In this document: piece by piece, positions 42,814-50,986 of the stretch
Numbering within the stretch: the first letter of the stretch is position 1
How the letters are laid out: every line of letters begins with the position of its first letter
DNA from: Larkinella soli
Lineage (GTDB): Bacteria; Bacteroidota; Bacteroidia; Cytophagales; Spirosomataceae
Reading direction: 5' to 3'
Length of the DNA stretch: 64,000 bases
NCBI RefSeq assembly: GCF_003703975.1
Contig: NZ_QTJY01000005.1
Coordinates: 282,664-346,663 of the forward strand
Notes under the pieces: model-generated
Databases searched by the model: none
Told to the model about the DNA's origin: nothing
Seen by the model: only the letters and a program-made list of their open reading frames with translations
Position numbers and translations under genes: made by a program

Positions 42814-45213
42814 TCACTCCGACCGCAGGCTTTTGACTGGGTTCATCAGGGCGGCTTTGAGTGCCTGAAAGCTGACGGTGAGTAGGGCGACCCCCAGAGC
42901 GGTCAGCCCGGCGAGGGCAAAAACGCCCGGTTCGATCCGGATGCGGTAGGCAAACTCCTGAAGCCACTGTTCCATCACATACCAGGCGATCGGCGACGCG
43001 ATCAGCACCGCCACCAGCACCAGCCCGACAAAGTCCTTCGACAGCAGGCCGACGATACTGCCGACGCTGGCCCCCAGCACCTTACGGATGCCGATCTCCT
43101 TTACCTTCCGCTGGACGACGAACATCGACAGGCCGAACAGCCCGAGGCAGGCGATCAGCAGCGAAAGGCCCGCGAAGCCGTAAAACACGCCCTCCATTTT
43201 GCGCTCGTCGCCATACTGCTGCGCAATTCGCTCGTCGATGAAGAAGTAGTTCAGCGGCACTTCCGGCACCAGCGTCCGCCATTTGTCCTCCAGAAAGGCA
43301 ATGACCTCGTCGGTATGGGCGGCATCGATCTTCAGCGACAGGCTGCTTCCCTCCCGGGCGTACTGGATCAGCAGGGCCTCGACCGGCTTATGGAGGCTTT
43401 CAAAGTTAAAGTCTTTCACCACCCCGACGACATAGCGCGTGTTTTCCCCCTTGCCGAAGCGTTTGCCGATGGCGTTCTCCGGTTTCTGCCAGCCGAAGGT
43501 GCGGACGGCGGCCTCGTTGACCAGCACGGCCCGGGCCGTATCGGTCGGGAAGGCCGGGGAGAAAAACCGCCCCGCGACCAGCTTCATATCGTAAGTGGCG
43601 AAATAGCTCGTATCGACCGAAAACTGGTACAGGCTCGTCGAGATCTCCTCCCCTTTCAGGTTGGTGGTCGTGGTCCAGCCGTTGCCCAGGCCGCCCACGA
43701 CGCTCTGGTTGTGTTTGCTGACGTGGCGAATGTGAGGATGGCCGAGCAGTTCTTTCCGCAGGACGGCATACCGCTGCACCACCGCCGGGTCGCCGTTGAA
43801 GGCCACCTGGAGAACGGCCTGCCCGTTGAAGCCCAGCGCCTGGTTTTTGATCAGCTTCATCTGGCGGCCGATGATCAGGATGGAAGCCACAAGGGCAATG
43901 GTGATCGTAAACTGAAAGACCACCAGCCCTTTCCGGATCAGGTTGCCCCGAATGCCCCGCGAAACATGCCCTTTCAGCGTGGTGACCGGCTGGAACGAAG
44001 ACAGGATGGCGGCCGGATAGAGGCCGGCTACCGCCGAGATCAGGCCGATGAAAAGCAGTAGCACCAGCACGTTGGGGCCGTTCAGCGGAAAATCGTAGGG
44101 CTGGCCGAGCCATTGCGAAAACAGGGGCAGGAACCCTTTGACCAGCACCAGGCCGAGACTCACCGCCAGGGTGCAGACAATCAGTGTTTCCAAAAAAAAC
44201 TGGCGGATCAGCTGACCCCGGACCGCCCCGACGACCTTCCGGACGGCCGTCTCTTTCGCCCGGCGGACGGCCCCGGCCGTGGTCAGGTTGATGTAGTTGA
44301 TACAGGCCAGCAGCAGCACGACCAGGCCCACCGCCGTAAACACGTTGACCCGGGCCAGACTCCCGTTGTTCTGCGCATCATACCGTAAATGGGATTTCAG
44401 ATGGATATCCCGAATCGGCTGAAGAAAATACTGGTAGGACATCCGGTTTTCCTTCCATTCCTTCCGGGAATTTCGGGCGGCAATCTCGTTGATCCGTTTC
44501 CCGACGCCCTCCGGGTCGGCCGGGTCGGCCAGCCGGACGTAGGTATTGGGCCATCCTCCGACCCAGAGGTTGTCGATATCGAGTTTATACTGTTCCTGCG
44601 CCTGCTTTCTGAGAAAGGATACGGGAATGACGAAATCGAACTGAATGTGGGAATGAATCGGCGGGTCGGCGGCCACCCCGGAAACCGTCAGAGGGAAGGT
44701 GCCGTCCAGCAGGAGTGTCCGGCCGACCGGGTTCTCGCGTCCGAAATACCGCAGGGCGGTTTTCTCGGTCAGCACAATCTGGTTCGGGGTCTCCAGTACC
44801 TGTTCGGGGCGGCCGAGCCGGAGCGGAAAGCCGAAGAACCGGAAGAAGCTCGAATCCGCAAACATTCCGCCCGATTCGAAGAACACTTCGTTGCCGGCCT
44901 TGAGCTTGAACTGGTCGCGGAAAATGCGGCAGGCGGCCTCGACGGCGGGCAGCTGCCGGGGCAGCTGAGCCCCGAAGGCCGGCCCGGAGGGAGCCTGTGA
45001 GAACGATTCGCTTTCGGATTTGAACGTATTACTCAGCCGGTAGATGCGGTGGCCGGCGGGGTGGAAATCATCAAACTGAAGTTCACGCCGAAGCCAGACA
45101 CCGATCAGCAGGCAGGTCGCCACCCCCAGGGCGAGGCCGACGATGTTAAGGAGCGTCACCATCTGATGGTTCGTCAGATTACGCCAGGCCGTAACCAGAA
45201 AGTTTCTGAACAT
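42814..45213 (-). CDS. P13: double-FtsX ABC permease with deviating first coupling motif
   Basis: A 799-residue paralogue starting MFRNFLVTAWRNLTNHQMVT. After helix 2 it reads NYINLTTAGAVRRAKETAVRK: the usual Glu-Val-Gly-Ile/Val-Arg-Lys becomes Glu-Thr-Ala-Val-Arg-Lys, so one of the two likely ATPase docks is altered, as in P10 but at other positions. The second motif VKEIGIRKVLGASVGSI is normal, preceded by the charged FVVQRK in place of FTAEQR. The second domain carries GVVKDFNFESLHKPVEA, with Asn for His in the DFH motif. It lies 18 bp after P14 and 33 bp before P12. Confidence 0.92.
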   Translation of the reverse strand: MFRNFLVTAWRNLTNHQMVTLLNIVGLALGVATCLLIGVWLRRELQFDDFHPAGHRIYRLSNTFKSESESFSQAPSGPAFGAQLPRQLPAVEAACRIFRDQFKLKAGNEVFFESGGMFADSSFFRFFGFPLRLGRPEQVLETPNQIVLTEKTALRYFGRENPVGRTLLLDGTFPLTVSGVAADPPIHSHIQFDFVIPVSFLRKQAQEQYKLDIDNLWVGGWPNTYVRLADPADPEGVGKRINEIAARNSRKEWKENRMSYQYFLQPIRDIHLKSHLRYDAQNNGSLARVNVFTAVGLVVLLLACINYINLTTAGAVRRAKETAVRKVVGAVRGQLIRQFFLETLIVCTLAVSLGLVLVKGFLPLFSQWLGQPYDFPLNGPNVLVLLLFIGLISAVAGLYPAAILSSFQPVTTLKGHVSRGIRGNLIRKGLVVFQFTITIALVASILIIGRQMKLIKNQALGFNGQAVLQVAFNGDPAVVQRYAVLRKELLGHPHIRHVSKHNQSVVGGLGNGWTTTTNLKGEEISTSLYQFSVDTSYFATYDMKLVAGRFFSPAFPTDTARAVLVNEAAVRTFGWQKPENAIGKRFGKGENTRYVVGVVKDFNFESLHKPVEALLIQYAREGSSLSLKIDAAHTDEVIAFLEDKWRTLVPEVPLNYFFIDERIAQQYGDERKMEGVFYGFAGLSLLIACLGLFGLSMFVVQRKVKEIGIRKVLGASVGSIVGLLSKDFVGLVLVAVLIASPIAWYVMEQWLQEFAYRIRIEPGVFALAGLTALGVALLTVSFQALKAALMNPVKSLRSE

Positions 45214-45231
45214 GGTTTCAGGAGGTTAGGG

Positions 45232-47697
45232 TTATTCACTGCGCAGACTCTTCACCGGGTTCATCAGAGCCGCCCGGATGCTCTGGAAGCTGACGGTCAG
45301 GAAGGCGATGGCCACGGCCAGCACCCCGGACACGACGAACACCCACCACGGAATATCGATGCGGTAGGCGAAGTCTTCGAGCCACTTGCTCATGGCCCAC
45401 CACGCAATCGGCGACGCGATCAGGATGGCGATCAGTACCAGCTTCAGAAAGTCTTTGGAAAGCATCAGCACGATGTTGGTCACCGACGCGCCCAGCACCT
45501 TGCGCACGCCGATCTCCTTCGTCCGCTGCTGGGCCGCAAAAGCCGCCAGTCCGAACAGGCCGAGGCAGGAAATCAGGATGGAGATGGCCGTGAAGTAGCT
45601 GACGATGCGCGACGTCCGGGCCTCGGCCCGGTAATTCTTTTGGAAATCCTCGTCCAGAAACGTGTACTCGAACGGTTCGTCGGGACGCAGGGATTTCCAT
45701 TTCTGTTCGAGGAAGCCCAGCACGTTCGACATATTCGCCGTGCTGACGTGAACGATGATGTAGCCGTAGCTCGGACGGTTATTGAGCATGAAACCGTACG
45801 GCTCGATGGTTTTATGCAGGTCTTCGAAGTGAAAGTCCCGCAGGACGCCGACGATCTCGTAGCGGTTCGTTTCGCCCTGCCAGTCGAACATAAGCTGCTG
45901 GCCGATGGCCTTGTTGAGCGGTATCTGGAACTTCCGCAGGGTGGCTTCATTGACGACCATCCGGTTGTTGGTATCGCCCGGAAACTGCCGCGAGAACATC
46001 CGGCCGGCCACCAGTTTGAAACCCATCGTCTGGAGGTAGTCGTAGTCGACCCAGTTGGTCTTGACGATCTGGCCTTCCTTGACCGACTGGTCGGGGCGGT
46101 AGAGACTGAAATCGCTCGGGTTGATGATGCCGGGGTAATACTGCGTGCCGGCCGCGGCCACCACCTGGTTGTTCTTCAGGATTTCGGTGCGGTAGGTATT
46201 GTAGATCTGCCGTGACTCGTCGCCCCGGAGCGGAACGGCAATCTGCTGATCCTGGGTGAAGCCCAGCGATTTGTTGCGCAGATACCGCATCTGTTCCTGA
46301 ATGACGAAGGTCGCCAGTACCAGCCCGATCGACACGACGAACTGGAACACGACCAGCCCCCGGCGAAGGGCCACCGCCGAAAGGGTATTGGCGAATTTGC
46401 CCTTCAGCACCAGCGCCGGGTTGAACAGCGACAGATAGAAGGCCGGATAGCTGCCGGCCACCAGACCCGTCAGCAGAGCCAGCCCCATGAACGACAGCAG
46501 AATCTTCGGCTCGAACAGCTCCGCGGCCGACAGCGACTTGTCCGTCAGACCATTGAACACCGGAAGCAGCAGGCTCACCAGCGCCAGGGCGATCACCAGC
46601 GCCAGCAGGGACAGCACCATCGACTCGCCCAGAAACTGCCCGACCAGCGCTCCCCGCTCCGCGCCCATCACCTTTCGGATGCCGACTTCGGCCGCCCGTT
46701 TGGCCGAGCGGGCCGTGCTGAGGTTCATGAAGTTGATGCAGGCAATCAGCAGGGTGAAGAGGGCGATGGAAGCCAGAATGTACAGATAGGTGGTGCTGTT
46801 GGTCGGGGTAACGATATCGTTGATCCGGTCGTACAGGTGCGTTTCGGGAACCGGGATCAGAAACAGCTTTTTGTCGAAACCGGCCAGCTTCAGGTCGTTG
46901 CGGGCGTATTTTTCGATGAAGCCCGGCAACTTCCGCTCCAGTTGCTTCGGATCGGTTCCGGGCCGCAGCCGCAGGTAATGGTAGAACATGTTGTTGCTGG
47001 CGAAATCGACGCGCTGCCGGCGCATGAAATCGCCGACCCAGCCGGCCGACAGGGGCAGAAAAAACCGGGCGTCGATGTGCGAGCGGGCGCCTTCGTCCTT
47101 GTAAACACCGGCCACCCTGAAATCCTGGCCGTTGCCGGACGTGCCGCCGATGCGGATGACTTTGTTCAGGGCCGGCGCATCGCCGAACAGCTTCCGCGCC
47201 ACTTCTTCCGACAGCACGACCGTGTTTGGCTCTCTCAGCGCCGTGCGGGCGCTGCCTTCGGTAAACCGGTAGGAGAACAGTTCGAAAAAGGTCGAATCGA
47301 CCTGGTAGCCTTTGGTTTCGTAGAATGACTTGAGGGCTTTTCCCTGCTGGCGCACCTGAAGCAGCGCCTTGTCGTCGATCAGGTTGACCCAGAGCCGGCT
47401 GACCTGCGCGATCTCCGGGTATTCGGACTTCAGGGCGAAGGCGAACGGCGCCGAGGCATGGCCGCTCTCGTCGTTGCCGGCCCCGCTGCTTCCGCGCCCG
47501 ATGGTGGTTTTCTGACCCATCAGGTATAGTTCGCCGGCGTGCTCGTGGTGTTTGTCGAACGACAGTTCACTGCGGATGTAGAGGAGCAGGAGCATGCAGC
47601 AGGTCATCCCGACGGACAGACCCAGAATGTTGATGGCCGAAAACGACTTGCTCCTCAGCAGGGTCCGGACGGCAATTTTCAGATAGTTCCTTAGCAT
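45232..47697 (-). CDS. P14: double-FtsX ABC permease, first gene of the P14-P12 run
   Basis: At 821 residues this is the longest paralogue, starting at 47697 (MLRNYLKIAVRTLLRSKSFS); the open frame continues upstream without family similarity. The extra length is in the first periplasmic domain, which contains a Gly/Ser-rich stretch (IGRGSSGAGNDESGHASAP) and VRQQGKALKSFYETKGYQ before the FFELFSYRF motif. Coupling motifs are EVGIRKVMGAERGAL and TKEIGVRKVLGASVTNI. About 124 bp separate it from the divergent Uma2-like gene; I see no dyad or clear -24/-12 pair there. Confidence 0.92.
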   Translation of the reverse strand: MLRNYLKIAVRTLLRSKSFSAINILGLSVGMTCCMLLLLYIRSELSFDKHHEHAGELYLMGQKTTIGRGSSGAGNDESGHASAPFAFALKSEYPEIAQVSRLWVNLIDDKALLQVRQQGKALKSFYETKGYQVDSTFFELFSYRFTEGSARTALREPNTVVLSEEVARKLFGDAPALNKVIRIGGTSGNGQDFRVAGVYKDEGARSHIDARFFLPLSAGWVGDFMRRQRVDFASNNMFYHYLRLRPGTDPKQLERKLPGFIEKYARNDLKLAGFDKKLFLIPVPETHLYDRINDIVTPTNSTTYLYILASIALFTLLIACINFMNLSTARSAKRAAEVGIRKVMGAERGALVGQFLGESMVLSLLALVIALALVSLLLPVFNGLTDKSLSAAELFEPKILLSFMGLALLTGLVAGSYPAFYLSLFNPALVLKGKFANTLSAVALRRGLVVFQFVVSIGLVLATFVIQEQMRYLRNKSLGFTQDQQIAVPLRGDESRQIYNTYRTEILKNNQVVAAAGTQYYPGIINPSDFSLYRPDQSVKEGQIVKTNWVDYDYLQTMGFKLVAGRMFSRQFPGDTNNRMVVNEATLRKFQIPLNKAIGQQLMFDWQGETNRYEIVGVLRDFHFEDLHKTIEPYGFMLNNRPSYGYIIVHVSTANMSNVLGFLEQKWKSLRPDEPFEYTFLDEDFQKNYRAEARTSRIVSYFTAISILISCLGLFGLAAFAAQQRTKEIGVRKVLGASVTNIVLMLSKDFLKLVLIAILIASPIAWWAMSKWLEDFAYRIDIPWWVFVVSGVLAVAIAFLTVSFQSIRAALMNPVKSLRSE

Positions 47698-47821
47698 ACG
47701 TGTTCTTTTTTGACCACCGCCCACGGGTGGCCGGTATTTGGTTATCGGGTAATTGACGGGGACGGCGGGATTGCCGAATCCTTCCTTTTTCAGTAGGTTT
47801 ACCGGCATCAACCGGATTGTT

Positions 47822-48265
47822 ATGTACTTCCCACCCCTTTCGGCTCCCTCACTTCTTCACGAAGAGCAGGGTGTATGGGCCCCGGCCGCTCATCAGCGGG
47901 CCATCGCCAAACTGACGATGGGCCTCGGCGTTCTTTATTATCGGGAAAAAACCATTCGACTGGAACCCCTGCCGGAAACCATGCTCGACGAGGGGAAAGC
48001 CAGCCCGGTGCCCGACGTTTCCCTGTGCGACAACGAGACGGACCAGACCCCGGTCATTATCGAAGTAGGTCATTCCAAAGGACTGAAAGAAGACCTTCAG
48101 AAGGTTATTCAACTCATCGACAGCGACCTGTACGGCATCCGCGAAGGCTTTATCTATGACTACAAAACCGGCCACTGGCTCCGTTACCGCTTCGGCGACC
48201 AGGGCCTCAGCGAGCCCGGCTCCTTTTCGGAGGTGCTCGGCCTGGACCTGGGTCAGTTCGTTTAG
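47822..48265 (+). CDS. Uma2/DUF820-like PD-(D/E)XK family protein
   Basis: This 147-residue protein starts at the ATG at 47822; an earlier in-frame start would add 23 unlike residues. It has the pattern SPVPDVSLCDN followed by TPVIIEVGHSKG, matching the PD...ExK core of the Uma2 family of predicted nucleases. However, the position after Glu-Val, where catalytic Lys is usual, reads GHSKG, so activity is uncertain. The C-terminal strand FIYDYKTGHWLRYRFGDQG is also family-like. Members are found in many Cyanobacteria and Bacteroidota with no settled role. It is the only + strand gene inside the array and splits P14 from P15. Its stop codon lies within the first unit of the tandem repeat that follows. 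Confidence 0.7.
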   Translation: MYFPPLSAPSLLHEEQGVWAPAAHQRAIAKLTMGLGVLYYREKTIRLEPLPETMLDEGKASPVPDVSLCDNETDQTPVIIEVGHSKGLKEDLQKVIQLIDSDLYGIREGFIYDYKTGHWLRYRFGDQGLSEPGSFSEVLGLDLGQFV

Positions 48266-48402
48266 GAGTTGGGGGGTTTAGGAGTTGGGGAGTTTAGGAG
48301 TTTGGGTGTTGAGGAGTTGGGGTGTCCACTTCCTATTTTCCAGCCTAAACACGCAAACTCCCAAACTCCTTAACCCCTAAACCCCTAAACCCTCAAACCC
48401 CA
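48262..48402. repeat. Hairpin made of four 16-bp tandem repeats and their complement
   Basis: Four 16-bp units (TTAGGAGTTGGGGGGT type) run head to tail at 48262-48325. After a spacer containing CCACTTCCTATTTTCC, an AACCCCTAAACCCC-type region at 48345-48402 is roughly their reverse complement. It lies between the convergent Uma2-like gene and P15 and could fold into a long imperfect stem, so it may end transcription from both sides. Confidence 0.8.
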
Positions 48403-48404
48403 TC

Positions 48405-50822
48405 TCACTCGCTCCTCAGCGACGTGACCGGGTTCATCAAAGCCGCTTTCAGGGTCTGGAACGAAACCGTCAGCAGGGCGACGAGCAGCACCAGCACGAA
48501 CGGCAGGGCGAACAGCCACCACTGGAGATCGGCCCGGAACGCATACCCCTCCTGCCATCGGCTGACGGCGTACCACGCAATAGGCGTCGCCACCACGAAG
48601 GCGATCAGGACCAGCACCGCAAACTCCCGGTACAGCAGTTGCAGAATCTCGCCGACGCTGGCGCCCAGCACCTTGCGGATGCCGATTTCCTTCGTCCGCT
48701 GGGCCGTGGTGAACGAGGCCAGCCCGAACAGACCCAGACAGGCGACCAGAATGGCCAGCCCCGTGAAGAAGCCGAACACCTGCCCGAACCGCTGATCGGC
48801 GCGGTATTGCGCGTTGAAATGTTCGTCCAGGAAGAAATATTCGAAGGGGTTGCCGGGGAAAAACCGGTTCCATTCGCTGCGGATGTCGCCAATGGTGGCG
48901 TTCAGGTTTTTCGGCGTCATTTTTACCGAGAAATAACCGCGAACGTCCGGGATGAGCCGGAGGATCAGCGGTTCATAGGCGTCCCGCAGCGACTGCTGGT
49001 GGAAATTGTCCGTCACCCCGACGAGCGTGAACGTCTCCCCCCAGAACTCGATCTGCTTGCCGATGGCGTCTTCCGGTTTGTTGAAGCCCAGTTGCTGAAC
49101 GGCTTTTTTATTGAAAATGAGCGCCTTGGGATCGGCACCGAACTCCTTCGAGAAGTTTCGGCCGGCCAGCAGCTTCAGGTTGAACGTCGGCAGATAATCG
49201 TAATCGACGGCGATGACCCGGTATTGGGTTCCTTTGCTTTCGTCGGTGCCTTTGAGCCGGATGCCGCCCGCGTTCCAGTCCGACGCTTCACCCGGCACCA
49301 CCGAGGAGGCCGCGATGTTCCGGATGCCCGCCCGGCGGAGCAGTTCGCCCTTGAAGGCATTCATCTGTTGCAGGAACGTGGAATCCGTCACGACGATGGG
49401 GCGGCTGATCACCAGCGTCTGGTCGATGTCCAGCCCCAGGTTCTGCTCCCGCATGAACTGAATCTGCCGGAACACGGCCAGCGTCCCGACCAGCAGGAAC
49501 AGCGAAGCCGCAAACTGGAACACCACCAGCGATTTCCGCAGCACGATGCCCTGCCGCGAGGTCACCATCCGGCCTTTCAGGACGGCCACCGGCTTGAAGC
49601 CCGACAGCACGAAAGCCGGGTAGATGCCCGAGAAGAACACGCCGATTACGAACAGGCCGGTGAGAGCCAGCCAGAACAGTTTGTTGCCGAGCAGGGAGAG
49701 CGTCAGCTGCTGACCCGAGATGCTGTTGAATACCGGAAGGGCGGCCGCCACCATCACCAGCGCCAGCACGACGGCGAAGGCGTTGAGCAGCAGCGATTCG
49801 AACAGGAATTGCCGGATGAGCTGGCTCCGCTGCGACCCGACGGCCTTGCGCACGCCCACCTCCTTCGCCCGGTTGATGGCCCGGGCCGTGGCCAGGTTGA
49901 TGTAGTTGACCCAGGCGATGACGACGATGAAGAAGGCGATGCCGAGCAGGAGATAGACGGTGTTGCCGTCGCCGTTCGGTTCGGCTTCCTCCATGAAATG
50001 CGAATAGAGGTGAATGTCACGGAGCGGCTGGAGGGTGTAGACGGCGTCGGCGTTGTATTTCTTCAGTTCGGCCCCGATGGTCTTTTTGATGTAGGCCGGA
50101 AATTTGGCTTCCAGTGCCTGCGGGTCGATGCCCGGCCGCAGCAGCAGGTACGACAGGGCGCCGTCCCACATCCAGGCGTTGTCGGGGTTGTTTTCCGCCC
50201 CGACCTCCTTGATGAAGGTCAGGTGCGGGATAAGCAGGTCGGCTTTGAGGTGGCTGTTGGCCGGCATGTCCCGATAGACGCCGGTCACGCGGACGGCATT
50301 TTTCCGGTTGATCCGGATGGTTTTTCCCATCGGGTCCTGGCTGCCGAACAGCTTGCGGGCCAGCGATTCGGAAAGTGCGACGGTGTTGGGCTCGCTCAGA
50401 ACGGTGTTGACGTCGCCCGAGAGCAGCGGGAAGGAGAAGATTTTAAAGAACGACTCACTGGCGATGAAGACCCGCTCTGCCTTCTGGCTTTTGTCGCCGA
50501 AGTCGACCACGGCCGCCCTCCGTTTCAGCACCTTCACGTAATCCTCCACCTCGGCGAAGGCTTTTTTGAAGGAGTTGCCGGCCGCCTGCGCCCCGCCCGC
50601 CCACTGGGTGCTGAGCTTGCCGTTGTCGTACCGGTCCTGCCGGACGCGGTAGATACGGTCGCGGTTCTGGTGGAAATTATCGTAACTCAGCTCGAAAGCC
50701 ACATACTGAAGAATCAGCAGACATGCCGCCAGCCCGATCGCCAGCCCGACGATGTTGATGGCCGAAAATGCCTTGTGGCGGACCAGGTTCCGGAAAGCGA
50801 TTTTGAGGTAGTTCCGTAGCAT
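48405..50822 (-). CDS. P15: double-FtsX ABC permease
   Basis: An 805-residue paralogue starting MLRNYLKIAFRNLVRHKAFS. It groups with P5 and P11 (VIAWVNYINLATARAINRAK; TDNFHQQSLRDAYEP). The first coupling motif is EVGVRKAVGSQRSQL. After the second motif (EIGIRKVLGASVGEILQLL) it has YREFAVLVLIAFVVATP, where nearly all the others have SKDFLKLV. The last helix is very leucine- and valine-rich (ALPFVLVLLVALLTVSF), and the ending is AALMNPVTSLRSE. It appears to be a single-gene unit between the tandem-repeat hairpin and the repeat element upstream. Confidence 0.92.
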   Translation of the reverse strand: MLRNYLKIAFRNLVRHKAFSAINIVGLAIGLAACLLILQYVAFELSYDNFHQNRDRIYRVRQDRYDNGKLSTQWAGGAQAAGNSFKKAFAEVEDYVKVLKRRAAVVDFGDKSQKAERVFIASESFFKIFSFPLLSGDVNTVLSEPNTVALSESLARKLFGSQDPMGKTIRINRKNAVRVTGVYRDMPANSHLKADLLIPHLTFIKEVGAENNPDNAWMWDGALSYLLLRPGIDPQALEAKFPAYIKKTIGAELKKYNADAVYTLQPLRDIHLYSHFMEEAEPNGDGNTVYLLLGIAFFIVVIAWVNYINLATARAINRAKEVGVRKAVGSQRSQLIRQFLFESLLLNAFAVVLALVMVAAALPVFNSISGQQLTLSLLGNKLFWLALTGLFVIGVFFSGIYPAFVLSGFKPVAVLKGRMVTSRQGIVLRKSLVVFQFAASLFLLVGTLAVFRQIQFMREQNLGLDIDQTLVISRPIVVTDSTFLQQMNAFKGELLRRAGIRNIAASSVVPGEASDWNAGGIRLKGTDESKGTQYRVIAVDYDYLPTFNLKLLAGRNFSKEFGADPKALIFNKKAVQQLGFNKPEDAIGKQIEFWGETFTLVGVTDNFHQQSLRDAYEPLILRLIPDVRGYFSVKMTPKNLNATIGDIRSEWNRFFPGNPFEYFFLDEHFNAQYRADQRFGQVFGFFTGLAILVACLGLFGLASFTTAQRTKEIGIRKVLGASVGEILQLLYREFAVLVLIAFVVATPIAWYAVSRWQEGYAFRADLQWWLFALPFVLVLLVALLTVSFQTLKAALMNPVTSLRSE

Positions 50823-50879
50823 TTGTCGTTTGGGTTTAGAGGGTCGGAGGGTGTTAGGTAGTAGAGGCTGTTCCCGGCT

Positions 50880-50986
50880 GGACCACCCCCCGGCCCCCTC
50901 CTAAAACAGGAGGGGGAGTGCTCCGCCACTCTCCAGTTCCTGCAAAGCCACCCCCTCCTTCAAAAGGAGGGGGATGGGGGGTGGTC
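50880..50986. repeat. GC-rich dispersed hairpin element
   Basis: Arms GGACCACCCCCCGGCCCC, then CTAAAACAGGAGGGGGA, and ACCCCCTCCTTCAAAAGG to GGGGGGTGGTC flank the core GTGCTCCGCCACTCTCC through CTGCAAAGCC. The right end abuts the TAA of P16. It occupies most of the 164-bp gap between P16 and P15. Confidence 0.85.

Noticed and set aside
48262..48402. CRISPR array or eukaryotic-type telomere repeat
   Set aside because: The 16-bp units are contiguous with no unique spacers and are mirrored by their complement; this is a tandem-repeat hairpin.
50869..50884. A regulator dyad ahead of P15 (TGTTCCCGGCTGGACC)
   Set aside because: Both half-sites are degenerate, it overlaps the repeat element and no -24/-12 pair is found at the expected distance.
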